Positions 42,827 to 52,725 of a stretch of DNA of 64,000 nucleotides are shown one piece after another (the stretch's first letter is position 1; each line of letters opens with the position of its first letter). The stretch is from Bufo bufo. Its lineage: Eukaryota > Chordata > Amphibia > Anura > Bufonidae. The notes below the pieces were generated by a model, which made no database searches, was not told where the DNA came from, and saw only the letters and a program-made list of their open reading frames with translations. A program made the translations under genes and the position numbers. The stretch covers positions 114,097,295-114,161,294 of the forward strand of contig NC_053397.1 of the NCBI RefSeq assembly GCF_905171765.1. The letters are read 5' to 3'.

Positions 42827-43216
42827 TGTCACGGCCATGGCTAGGTCCGTGACTCCTTACCGCATGGGGTTGCCTGCGGGAAATGAGTTAGGAAGTTTTG
42901 CAATTCAAGTACAGTTTTATTTCATTTTTCTGCATCATCCATTTGCCCGTGGTATATATAGAAATGACAGACTATTTCTGACCGGACGTTTCGGTCACGA
43001 TGGACCTTCATCAGCAGTCATGTTATCTGTAAAGTGGGTGGAGATATTCCTGGGCGCTGGCCTGCATCCAGCGCACCATCACTGATAACGAGCAGCACCT
43101 GAGGAGAGGTGAGATCCTGCTAAACAACAACATACATAGAGGAAAACAGAGAGACCTGTCAGATAGCCTCACGTGCAGCAAGTCTTCTCACCTCTCTCAC
43201 AGGAGGGACCGTGACA
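42827..43216 (+). repeat. Solo LTR, related to LTR-A
   Basis: 390 bp from TGTCACGGCCATGGCTAGG to GGGACCGTGACA. The first ~50 bp resemble LTR-A at 1352. No clear TSD (CATTC versus TATAC), and BEL sequence does not resume collinearly on the right. Contains a hammerhead-like core on the minus strand (42981-43018). Confidence 0.7.
42981..43018 (-). other. Hammerhead-ribozyme-like core motif
   Basis: The minus strand reads CTGATGA (43015-43009), one extra A, a GGTC/GACC stem with a 6-nt loop, then GAAAC (42992-42988) and GTC. Conserved hammerhead core boxes are CUGANGA and GAAAC around stem II. Stems I and III are weak here and the extra A is atypical, so activity is doubtful. Confidence 0.35.
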
Positions 43217-43354
43217 TATACGCAAGGTAGAATTGAAAATACATAGACAGGGTGAGAACAAATAGTTTCTCAGACCAGTAGGGGAACTTTGTTTTACTGT
43301 CTGCATCCAACCAATACAATAGTGATGTCAGCTGACGTCAAGCGGGGAGTGTTC

Positions 43355-43946
43355 TGTCCTCAGATCCAAATCTAGTTATTTCTCTGTTTATCAGTTTAGA
43401 CATTGCTATCACCTGTGTTGTATTCCATCTGCATTATATTGTATGGTAACAACACCATCTACTGGTGAGTTTAGTGTATTTCGTCTATCCTGTAGTTCCC
43501 AGGGCATTGTGGGTAGTTCCTGATTCTTTGTGTTTTGTTCTTGTTTAGAAGCAGCAGCCATTTTATGTCTGTGTGAGGAGCCACACTCTCACTTGTTTTT
43601 CTTCTTATGATCTGTTATACAGCCTGTTTCAAGTATAGTCGGTAAGGGTACTATCTATGTGTCATTATACTGCAGTTTATTGGATGTGTGTTGCATTTGA
43701 TGGCTCATTGTCATTGCATTATAACCTCATGTACTGTATGTATAGCACATTATTCTGTATCCTATACAATATATTTGATATCTATGTTCTGAAATACTAC
43801 TGTTTTTATTCTGTAGTTTCACAATTTTTGTCACAATCTACTAGCAATAAAAGAGAAGGTTACAGCTGCACAGCCTTTTTCTTATAAAGACAGGGGGTTT
43901 AGCTACATGTCAGATTACATACCATGCTAATATGTATAAGGACAGT
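43355..43946 (+). repeat. BEL 3' LTR
   Basis: About 592 bp, matching 38327-38912 with roughly one difference per ten bases. Followed by L2 terminal sequence. Confidence 0.82.
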
Positions 43947-44000
43947 ATATACAGCGCTATGGAATGAATGACGCTTTAATAATAACTTGTATAATAATTG

Positions 44001-44866
44001 TGTTATTGCTGTTAAATGCTTTGGAATCCTATGAATGGAATCCTCCCACATTTATCTGTGAATACGCAGGGTAGACTCACTGCATCAGAACATATATCAA
44101 TAGATTAGGGAGGATTACATCCATAGGATTAGAGCATCGTCCACTGCACCAGCCCTATGCTGGGTCTGGAAATTACTTGCCATTCATTCCAGGGACAGGA
44201 GGTTTCAACAGTAAGAAGGATGGATGTGACATTGACAGAAGTGAAGATTTTCTGGAGAGGCAAGTCATGTGACAGATTCAGAAAGCAGCATATACACGGT
44301 CTTTTGAAATGAGTACATTAGAAGGGTTTTTTGTTTGACAGGTTCACACAGATGAGTGGGGGCTATGATGTCCTGGAAAGCCCCTTTAGTAACTGCTTGC
44401 ATTCAACATGCAATAACAATTCTGGACCATCTTTTCATAAAACTGTATTGTGAGAAAAATGATTCTACACTAGTACTTAAATTACCTAACTGCAGGTATC
44501 ACTTTATTAATATTTTTTTTTGTCATTGACATGTTTTTTTTATTATATGTTTTATCTTTTTTTATTTGAAGATTTAACAGATGACCACATAACATTTCCA
44601 ATAGGGCTTCTGTCTCCATAAATAGTGTCCTTTTTGAATCAGATGGAGCTTATTCAGGGATCATATCATTTTACACTTACAGAGCAGTTAGTTCTCAGCT
44701 AAGGTTTACCATCCTTTCCCAACAGCACCTGCTGTGGGCTAACAACGTTCTTACTGCTAATGCTAGAAGCTTCTTATACTTCCATATTATGGAATAAAAT
44801 GATAACGTGGCGGTCTGGATGTCTGTAAATCATTGTATCTTGACGTTAACAAAGGAGTAAACAAAC
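44001..44866. other. No gene recognised; possibly single-copy flank
   Basis: No repeat family recognised after the L2 end. Position 44855 has AGTAAACAAAC, a forkhead-type consensus, just before the candidate exon. TTTCCCAACAG at about 44715-44725 could be a splice acceptor. Confidence 0.4.
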
Positions 44867-45020
44867 ATGGAGTTCCTGGGAGCTCACCTCGCCTTTAAAT
44901 CACGCTGGCACACGACAGATGAAGAACTTTGCAGACACAGTATGTCATTTGTTCTTCACAAGGCAATACGATTTGATTTCTTTGAGAGCTACCTCTACTT
45001 GTTAGAGAATTATCCTCTTG
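44867..45020 (+). CDS. Candidate host coding exon, product unknown
   Basis: ATG at 44867 opens 51 codons (MEFLGAHLAFKSRW onward, with HSMSFVLHKAIR and FESYLYLLENYPL) and ends with one base before a strong splice donor, CTTG|GTAAGT, at 45021. The predicted protein piece is helical and amphipathic with aromatic residues, has no repeat or TE signature, and codon composition unlike its AT-rich surroundings. The next in-frame stop lies just after the donor, so it only makes sense as a first coding exon (phase 1). I do not recognise the family and could not find the next exon in the window, where transposons dominate downstream. It could also be a chance frame. Confidence 0.45.
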
Positions 45021-45651
45021 GTAAGTAAAGTATGTTGTGCATTTTACTAAGAACTTTTCCATGAGAACATCCCATTGTGCTGGGTGAAGTATTGGGGCTC
45101 CCAAATTCTATTCCATATTCTATGCCATATTGTTTAAACAAACATCCAACACTTTACTGTACTGTTAGCTACACTATCTAAACGTAAATTATAGCATCAC
45201 ACAAACTATTGTAGTATATATTCATCAAATATATGTTTCTGACTAGTTAGCAATGAGCCTAAATGTGGGTATTTATAGGATTAGGCTAAATGTATTAATA
45301 TATTTTTATGTGTACTACTTTAGTTTGATGTTATACATAGTTTTGGGCAGTTTTTTTGATGCAGTTGTTTCAGACAACCAGAAGTGGAACTAGCAGGAAG
45401 AAGTATAATGGTTACACATGACGATTCTTCAGACATTTATCGGGAAAGAACCAAAAATCCCTGATAATTGCCTGATCAGAGGAGGTGAAGCTGCATTTAC
45501 TGTACATACAGTAATCCTCTCCACTAGATACACCATACAGATTCATTGTTTCTTAGCAGCAGGTCACTGTTTAGAACAATCTGCTGCCCAGAAAAGATGA
45601 TTTTAAGTGAAGGTCAAATGATACAATCAACAGATAAACAAGAGTTTGCAA
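45021..45651. other. No gene recognised; possible intron and MITE-like sequence
   Basis: AT-rich. At 45420-45640 a segment with short inverted words (CTGTACATACAG, AGATGATT) may be a decayed MITE into which the next hAT inserted. Confidence 0.4.
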
Positions 45652-46282
45652 TAGGGATGAGTGAACCTGTGGATGGTCAGATTCGATGGGTTCTGCCAAA
45701 CGTTGTTTCAAAGTTCAGTTCGGATACCCGAATTTGACGCAAACTTGACCATGAACCCCATTGAAGTAAATAGAGACCCAAACTTTGGTGCAATAAAATG
45801 GCAGTAAAATAGTCATATTAAGGGTTAGAGGGCTGCAAAAGGAAGCAAAATGGAGGTAAGAGCTAGACAATTGCCCTGCAATCAAATGTGGATAGGAAAA
45901 TGACTTAAAATAACATAAAATAGAAAAAATAAAAAATAATCTTGAACCAGGAGGCGGAGGTACAAATGGAGTAGGAAGTTGAGGATGCTGTTGGTGTGGT
46001 GGAGGAGGAAGCCAACACTGTTTTCTGTGCTTTTTTTTAAATATTATTTGTCTGTTAATTCTGTGTGTGACCTTTTAGCCATTTTTTGGGGTGTGGCCAG
46101 TATAGGTGGTGGTAATGGTGGTGTGGGTAGAAGAGGCGGAGGAGGTAGCCAACCCTTTTTTTTTTTGGTTTGGGGAGGCCCCAAAAAATTTGGGAAATGG
46201 CAAACAGAATGCACAAACTGTGCTGGAGTATAACAATGGCTGGGTATGGCCAGTATACTTCTCTACTCTATCCCTTAAGTGG

Positions 46283-46397
46283 GGAAAATTGTCTGGTACC
46301 TCACAGTTTTTTTTTTGCCTTCCTCTGGATCAACTTGCAGGATAACAGGCCGAACTGGATGGACAAATGTCTTTTTTCGGCCTCATGTACTATGTTA
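46283..46397 (+). repeat. CR1 LINE 3' tail
   Basis: TTTTTTTGCCTTCCTCTGGATCAACTTGCAGGAT to GTACTATGTTA (by position) matches 63520-63627 almost exactly. A 5'-truncated CR1 insertion. Confidence 0.88.
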
Positions 46398-46429
46398 AGC
46401 CCAGCCGCCACTACATTTACCCATTAGGC

Positions 46430-47790
46430 AGTTAGGGAGATATAACATCCCTGCCCATGCTTACTGGTCCACATATTAGTGGTTATGTGGACCTTGCCAC
46501 TGATGACATTGTGCAGCCACTTGTTTGTGCAGGGCAGGGATGGCCCGCCTGGACAAGTAGTGAGACAGCCACCTTCATTAAGTTTTTAAAGTAGTCTATC
46601 TCCACAAGATAGAATGGCAGCATTTTAAAGGCCAGGAATTTTTAAATGCTGGCATTCAGGGCCAGGGCTCACGGGTGGGTAGGGGGGTACTTCCTCCTTA
46701 TCTCCAGTGTTGGGGGGATGGAAAGCTGAATGCTTCAATAGGACAGTGTGGAGATGCTTGGTGACACTGGTGGTGGTGTTGATGTGACATCCTCTTTTTG
46801 CGGGGTGCCAGGCGGCCCTGTCGCTCCAGAGGGAGAGGAAGAGGCAGAGACCGCAGCAGGAGAGGGCGCAGGAGGAGCCTCAGATGTTTTGTGCTTTTTT
46901 AGGTGTCTACTCCACTGAAGCTTGTGCTTTGCAGTTAGATGCCGGGTCATGCAGGTGGTGCTCAGGTTTAGAATATTTATGCCTAGCTTCAGGCTCTAAC
47001 TGCACATCGTGCAAACCACCCTTGCCTTCTTGTCATCAGCACATTGCCTGAAGAACTGCCAAGCCAGGGAACTCCTTTGAGCTGGCTTTGGTGTGCTCTG
47101 TCCCTCAGCGATGGAAAGTAGCAGGCATACTGGCTAGGGGCTGGATGCTCTGCTTTGCACCCTGCTCCCTTTTTTGCTGTGCGGCTGGCGCTGTGTGACC
47201 CCACCTATTCCTCTGAACTGCACGTGTCACTCGAATGAACTGAATTCTATCATGATTCTATCATCTTCCACCCACTCCTCACCCTTCCCAGTCTGTATAC
47301 TGCAGAAGCCACAGCAGTTGACACCTGTGTTTCATCGTCCTCATCAGAGACGTGATGCAGTGGTCCTCCCACGTCCTCAGCAGAGCCATGAAAAAGCATA
47401 AGTGACTGCTGCATGACTTGGGGCTCAGACTGCTTGGCTGATATGCAAGGGGTTGAGGTGAAAGACAGATGCCCGTAGGAAGCCAGTGCCAACTCTGCGC
47501 TTTTAGCAGGGGACCGGGTGGAAGACAATGTGCAGGAACTGGAGGCACTGTTAGCCATCCAATCTACTACCTCCTCTAATTGTTCTGGCCTCACCATTGA
47601 GGGTATTCGTGCCTACAAAATGATGCAGAATGTTGTTTCTCCTGAGTGCACCAGAGGAAGGTGTTTCATTTGGGCGCATAGCTGGCACAGATCAACAACG
47701 TCCTCTCCCTACAGCAGAAGCACCACCGCCACCAACACCAGCAGCCCCACGTCCACGTCCCATATTTGATGCTCTTTTTATTTTTTTACT
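46430..47790 (-). pseudogene. hAT transposase, N-terminal part, broken
   Basis: On the minus strand near 47770-47690 the glycine/arginine-rich N-terminus matches that of the copy at 24220. 47597-47250 reads MVRPEQLEEVVDW and HHVSDEDDETQVSTA, matching MRPEQVQALVDW and HVSDDDETPVPTA in the other copy. The BED-type finger is at 46950-46900 (MTRHLTAKHKLQWSRHLKKH). The start of the catalytic core (WTSKHGQG) lies near 46480-46455. The rest of the core and the dimerisation domain are deleted. Confidence 0.8.
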
Positions 47791-47819
47791 GTCACCCACA
47801 AAATTGTCTGACAGATGAA

Positions 47820-48240
47820 TAATTGTATATCTGTGTCACGAGAGCAAATGAGGTGTATGACTATAGGTCACCTACAGAATTAACAGCCAGATTAAGTACT
47901 GTATTTCTGTGTCACAGGTGCAATGGAGGTGTATCCCCCCCCCTCAAATGGCTTTATGTTACCCCACAGAATTAACAGACAGATTAACTATTCTATTACA
48001 GAGTGATGGATGCAAAGGAGGCATTATGGCATTATGTCACCGATACAATTAACAGACTGAATATTCTATTTCTGTGTGCTGAATGCAAAGAAGGTGAACC
48101 CCAAAAAATGGCTATAGGTCACCCACAGAATTAACAGCCAGATTAAATGTTGTATTTCTGTGTCACTGGTGCAAAGGAGGTGTATTACACTATTCAAAAA
48201 TGCCTACAGGTCACACACAGACTAAACAGCCACATTAAAA
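47820..48240. repeat. hAT subterminal tandem repeat, ~90-100 bp units
   Basis: Four to five units, each with TATTTCTGTGTCAC, GCAAAGGAGGTG, and CACAGAATTAACAGCCAGATTA (by position). It lies between the terminal repeat and the transposase start, a common place for transposase-binding repeats in hAT elements. Confidence 0.8.
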
Positions 48241-48544
48241 GCCTAATACTGTCCCTCACTGCAGCAGCGTCCTGTCCCTACACCAGTTAGAACAGAATGG
48301 TGGCGCAACATGGGATCTGGCATTTATGCATGCAGGGTAATGTGCTGCTCAGGCCAATCACAGCCATGCCAATACTAGGCATGACTGTGATGGCTTCCAA
48401 GTGCCCACAAATTAAAAGGACACCCGGACACCGTAATGCATTCCGGTCCGGGTTTGGTCATCCCTACTGAAGAATTATCAGGAATGTGTTTCTGCCAAAT
48501 TATCCCAGATAATTACCCATTGATCCGTTTGTGTTAAAGGACCT

Positions 48545-48881
48545 TAAAAGAAAGCCGAGCTAAATGGACAGCAGATCGCAAAAAAGTTTAATTATTCCAT
48601 TATGGTAATAAGGCAGGGGAACTATTATCCCTCCTGTCCAGGCCGTCCATTAAACAAGTCCATTTATACGCTATTAAGGATAGAGCTGGTACGCTTCATA
48701 CTCATCCCAAAGAAATAATTGAGATATTGGGAAGTTATTTTAAATCCTTATACGCCCAAGACCCATATGATAAGGGGAGAGCCCGGGGACTTCTTGGGAA
48801 GATTCGTCTGCCCAGATTATCAGCAGAGGCGCTATCCTCTATTAATAGGGAGATAACAGAGGAGGAACTGAAGATAACAAT
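48545..48881 (+). pseudogene. L1-type ORF2 fragment (between endonuclease and RT)
   Basis: Reads AIKDRAGTLHTHPKEIIEI, then FKSLYAQDP and INREITEEEL, the linker typical of L1 ORF2 just before the RT domain. It ends where the hAT-like element begins at 48882. No start or stop of its own. Confidence 0.75.
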
Positions 48882-49054
48882 TAGGGATGTCCCGATACCA
48901 TTTTTTTAAGACTGAGTACGTGTACCGATACTTTTATTTAAGTACTCACGGATACCAATTACCGATACAAATTTTAACAATAAAATACACACACATGTAT
49001 TTTCTGACCACTGACCAACCAAAAGGCCCAAAAACAGAACTATAACATTCCAAG

Positions 49055-50300
49055 GAGACATTACACTGAATGGGCGCCACAAAGAGACATTATACTGTAT
49101 GGGGGCCACAAAGAGACATTATACTGTATGGGGGCAGCTACAAGGAGACGTTATACTGTATGGGGGCAGCTACAAGGAGACGTTATACTGTATGGGGGCA
49201 GCTACAAGGAGACGTTATACTGTATGGGGGCAGCCACAAAGAGACGTTATACTGTATGGGGGCAGCCACAAGGAGACGTTATACTGTATGGGGGCAGCCA
49301 CAAGGAGACGTTATACTGTATGGGGGCAGCCACAAGGAGACGTTATACTGTATGGGGGCAGCTACAAGGAGACGTTATACTGTATGGGGGCAGCCACAAG
49401 GAGACGTTATACTGTATGGGGGCAGCCACAAGGAGACGTTATACTGTATGGGGGCAGCCACAAGGAGATGTTATACTGTATGGGGGCAGCCACAAGGAGA
49501 CGTTATACTGTATGGGGGCAGCTACAAGGAGACGTTATACTGTATGGGTGCAGCCACAAGGAGATGTTATACTGTATGGGGGCAGCTACAAGGAGACGTT
49601 ATACTGTATGGGGGCAGCTACAAGGAGACGTTATACTGTACGGGGGCAGCCACAAGGAGACGTTATACTGTATGGGGGCAGCCACAAGGAGACGTTATAC
49701 TGTATGGGGGCAGCCACAAGGAGACGTTATACTGTATGGGGACAGCCACAAGGAGACATTATACTGTATGGGGGCAGCCACAAGGAGACTGTATACTGTA
49801 TGGGGGCAGCCACAAGGAGACATTATACTGTATGGGGGCAGCCACAAGGAGACGTTATACTGTATGGGGGCAGCCACGAGGAGACATTATACTGTATGGG
49901 GGCAGCCACAAGGAGACGTTATACTGTATGGGGGGCAGCCACAAGGAGACGTTATACTGTATGGGGGCAGCCACGAGGAGACGTTATACTGTACGGGGGC
50001 AGCCACGAGGAGACATTATACTGTATGGGGGCAGCCACAAGGAGACGTTATACTGTATGGGGGCAGCCACAAGGAGATGTTATACTGTATGGGGGCAGCT
50101 ACAAGGAGACGTTATACTGTATGAGGGGCAGCCACAAGGAGACGTTATACTGTGTGGGGGTAGCCACAAGGAGACGTTATACTGTATGGGGGGCAGCCAC
50201 AAGGAGACGTTACACTGAATGGGGGGCAGCCATAAGGAGACGTTATACTGTATGGGGGCAGCCACAAGGAGACGTTATACTGTATGGGGGCCACAAGGAG
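49055..50300 (+). repeat. 32-bp minisatellite, about 39 units
   Basis: Unit is GGAGACGTTATACTGTAT plus GGGGGCAGCCACAA, with variants (ACAAAG, ACATTA, GCTACA). A period of 32 means that three successive units read through all frames. No stop occurs in any of the three forward frames for over 1 kb, giving spurious frames of 340-394 codons. I regard these as non-coding. Confidence 0.95.
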
Positions 50301-50850
50301 ACGCTACTGTAAGGAGTCAGGACAACAATTTTTGAAGCCCCTCCTCAGTATAATAGTCTTGTGGCCATCATACAGTAATGTATATTTCTTCTTGCCCTAA
50401 TGCCTGCTTTTAGAGATCAATGTGCAGCTTGCAGGCAGGAAGGGAAGGACCAGGGCCATAGAAGACAGATACTATCACCTTTATTTCTTTCTGTCTGTGA
50501 CCACTTGGGCTGGTTATAATCTTCTAACTAAGCTTTATACACTTACTAGGGTCGGTTCCTATAACTTTTAAAACTACTGGCAGGCGAACTCTGTTTGAGG
50601 AGGCCGGAGGGTGTCTGGACTCTGGAGAAGCATTTCCCGTAGAGATGGGAAGTTCGGATCTTTTTCATGAATCGGTTCATTCGAATCAGTTCATTCAAAA
50701 GAACCGATTCATGAATCGGATCTTCGGTTCACTTGCTGAGTCGGCTCTCAAGTGAACCGAAGGTCAGAAGGGACTCGCTCCTGGCAAACACAGCTCTGCT
50801 GCAGTGAATGCAGTGGAGCAGACTGTGATGTAATTACAATGTATAGTTAT
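50301..50850. other. No gene; interior of the hAT-type element
   Basis: 50301-50640 has no recognised content. 50642-50760 contains AGAGATGGGAAGTTCGGATC with repeated GAATCGGTTCATT and GAACCGATTCATGAATCGG palindromes, resembling a hAT-type MITE terminus. Confidence 0.45.
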
Positions 50851-51118
50851 TGCAGGGACTCAGAGAATCGTCTGGGAGCTTATTAGTTAAAAGAATCGAA
50901 TGAGTCAGAGACTGTCACCGAGTCCCTGCCAGGCTTCCTGCTCTGCTACATGCACCCTGTACACACACAGCTCCGCTACATGCTATACTAATGCCCACCC
51001 CCGGACGGACTTACAGGAAGCCGCAGAGCAGGAAGCCTGGCAGGGACTCGGTGACAGTCTGTGACTCATTCGATTCTTTTAACTAATTAACTCTCAGACG
51101 ATTCTCTGAGTCCCTGCA
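50851..51118. repeat. Inverted repeat, arms about 95 bp
   Basis: The left arm (TGCAGGGACTCAGAGAATCG, then GAGTCAGAGACTGTCACCG and GCCAGGCTTCCTGCTCTG) is mirrored by the right arm ending TCCCTGCA at 51118. Confidence 0.88.
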
Positions 51119-51339
51119 TGACCCCCCCTGTGCTGTGAGTCAGTGCTGGTTGCCTCTGATTGGTTGGAGGGCGGGGAGGGGCGGGGCTAGCTTCCACTGT
51201 AGGCTCCTATTACACTGCCTGCTGCTGCCTCTGAAGCTGTATTTACTGTGCGAGATGCAGGGGCCGCGGACGGACACAGACACATTTAGAAGCGACGCAC
51301 AGGTATCGGCAGTGGTATCGGGGACATTTGCACTCTATT

Positions 51340-52170
51340 CCCTTAATTTTCCCTCACTGATTCAAAAGATAGAGAGGGAACTGGAAAGGTTGAAAGAGCT
51401 GCCATTATCCTTATGTGGGAGAGCGCATCTTTAAAAAATGGTCAGTTTGTCTAGGCTATTATATCCCTTATAAACAATTCCATTATTATTAAAGCACAGA
51501 GATATAAAGAGAATACAGTCAGCTTTTGTCTCTTTCTTATGGAAAAAGAAAAGGGCCCGTATAGCCTAGAAGAAACTGACTATGTCGAGATGGAAAGGGG
51601 GGCTTCAACTGCCGAGCATACAACATTATAATTTGGCGGCTCTGTTTTGGCATGCCAGAGACTGGATTTGGGAAACCTCTTTTTTCTCAGCGGGCCAACT
51701 AGAACAAGATCTGGCAGATCCGTGGGATTTGTCGGCTCTATTGCATACGAGAGTCAGAGACATCCCATCCCAAATAAAGGGGTCTATACTCTTGAGGGAT
51801 ACCATTATGGCCTGGAAAGAAATAAGGAAGATTTATAGGCTTCCAATGTATCTATCGCCGCAGATGCCATTATGGACCTTGCCTTCATTTCCTCAGGGAA
51901 GGGAAACTAAAATGTATAGAGAGTGGAAAGGGAAAATATATACAAACTGCGTGATCTTTTAGACAACACACGTCAACACCTTATCGCTTGGGAGGAATTC
52001 CGTTCTCGATATCAATTAACTCCTGCTCGCTATCTTCCTTTACTACAGATCTGTGCTGCGCAAGTGGCTATAATGGGGGAGACAGAGAGGTTGACATGGT
52101 TTGAAGCTTTATTAGGTACAGAGAAATCCATGGCCTCTCTTTCGGATCTATTGTCAGTATGGGGTCTGCG
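51340..52170 (+). pseudogene. L1-type ORF2 C-terminal region, broken
   Basis: Frames at 51340-51434, 51430-51600 and 51582-51962 read IERELERLKELPLSL, LWKKKRARIA and KGGLQLPSIQHYNLAALFWHA, then RYLPLLQI near 52030. These are typical of the L1 ORF2 region after RT. Stops and frameshifts separate them. The RT itself is absent between 48881 and here, so this is either one L1 with an internal deletion around the hAT element or two separate fragments. Confidence 0.75.
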
Positions 52171-52325
52171 TCCCCACCGCAGGGTGGCAGATCGCTGTCT
52201 GCACAGGGCAGCACTATGGGTCCCAGTACTGGCTTACCTTGTAGGAGACGCAGGCGCCTGCCAGCATAGTGCCGCATCCGTCCTCACTGCCAGGTGTCAT
52301 CTGATGCGCTATAGCACACGCACCT

Positions 52326-52725
52326 CTACTTGCTGGTAGCAGCCGCAGAAAACCGCCCCCTCCTCTTGTTGATTGACAGGGCCAGCCGCGATCTCCTCCT
52401 CCGGCCAGCCCTGTTAGCATTTCAAAAATCGCTCACCTGTGTTGATTCGGCGCAGGAGCTCTGAGATAAGGAGGCTCGGCTCCTCAGCACTCCCTCAGTG
52501 CGCCTGCGCCGATGACGTCACCGAAAGAGAAGACGTCATCGGCGCAGGCGCACTGAGGGAGTGCTGAGGAGGCGAGCCTCCTTATCTTAAAGTGCCTGCG
52601 CTGAATCAACACAGGCGCGCAATTTTTGAAATGCTGACAGGGCTGGCCGGAGGAGGAGATCGCGGCTGGCCCTGTCAATCAACAAGAGGAGGGGGCGGTT
52701 TTCTGCAGCTGCTACCAGCAAGTAG
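52326..52725. repeat. Near-perfect hairpin, ~194-bp arms, 12-nt loop
   Basis: Left arm 52326-52519 and right arm 52532-52725 are reverse complements with few mismatches. The loop is ACCGAAAGAGAA. The GC-rich arms include GATGACGTC at the tip. The sequence continues to a GGGTGACAGAAGCCCTTTAA end near 52895, which resembles the terminus of a TTAA-type (piggyBac/Kolobok) MITE; no left counterpart was found. Confidence 0.9.

Larger units (their letters stand above)
38327..43949 (+). mobile_element. BEL/Pao LTR retrotransposon, decayed
   Basis: LTRs at 38327-about 38912 and 43355-about 43946 (TGTCCTCAGATCC start; end near GGGCA/GGACA, exact base unsure) are roughly 90 percent alike. The interior has Gag, A17-type protease, RT, RNase H and the start of integrase in BEL order. 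It is inserted in the L2 tail. The integrase C-terminal half is replaced by a solo LTR (42827-43216). A probable GTAT-like TSD could not be fixed. Confidence 0.85.
31757..44000 (+). mobile_element. L2-type LINE 3' half, opened by three nested insertions
   Basis: LINE sequence is found at about 31757-31996, 32643-33667, 38246-38326 and 43950-44000. These parts join in order: RT, C-terminal region, 3' untranslated tail (TGTAAGCCGTCACGGGCAGGGCCCTC) and terminal part (ACAGCGCTATGGAATGAATG). Interruptions are a solo LTR-B (31997-32642), the foldback retroposon plus contents (33682-38231) and the BEL element (38327-43949). Confidence 0.8.
45652..48466 (-). mobile_element. hAT transposon, inverted relative to the first, internally deleted
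   Basis: Ends TAGGGATGAGTGAACC (45652) and the complement of TAGGGATGACCAAACC (to 48466) form imperfect terminal repeats. Order on the minus strand: subterminal tandem repeats (48240-47820), transposase N-terminus and BED region (47790-46730), the start of the core (about 46480-46440), 3' noncoding region (46000-45652). No matching 8-bp TSD was found (GTTTGCAA versus CTGAAGAA). A CR1 tail (46283-46397) is nested in it. Confidence 0.75.
48882..51332. mobile_element. hAT-type nonautonomous element with internal minisatellite
   Basis: Left end TAGGGATGTCCCGATACCA and right end TGGTATCGGGGACATTTGCA form an imperfect terminal inverted repeat. The interior has a 32-bp minisatellite (49055-50300), a segment GAAGTTCGGATC...CATGAATCGG (50645-50760), an inverted repeat (50851-51118) and a GC-rich right part with a CCAAT box and GC boxes (51158-51190). 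No transposase is evident. No TSD seen. Confidence 0.65.

Noticed and set aside
38327..43949. GTATT/GTATA TSD for the BEL element
   Set aside because: The same GTATA follows both LTRs, so the LTR end cannot be fixed by eye.
45652..48466. 8-bp TSD for the inverted hAT
   Set aside because: Flanks GTTTGCAA and CTGAAGAA do not match.
49070..50312. Overlapping frames of 340-394 codons in all three forward frames
   Set aside because: Product of the 32-bp minisatellite; three frames open at once is not coding behaviour.
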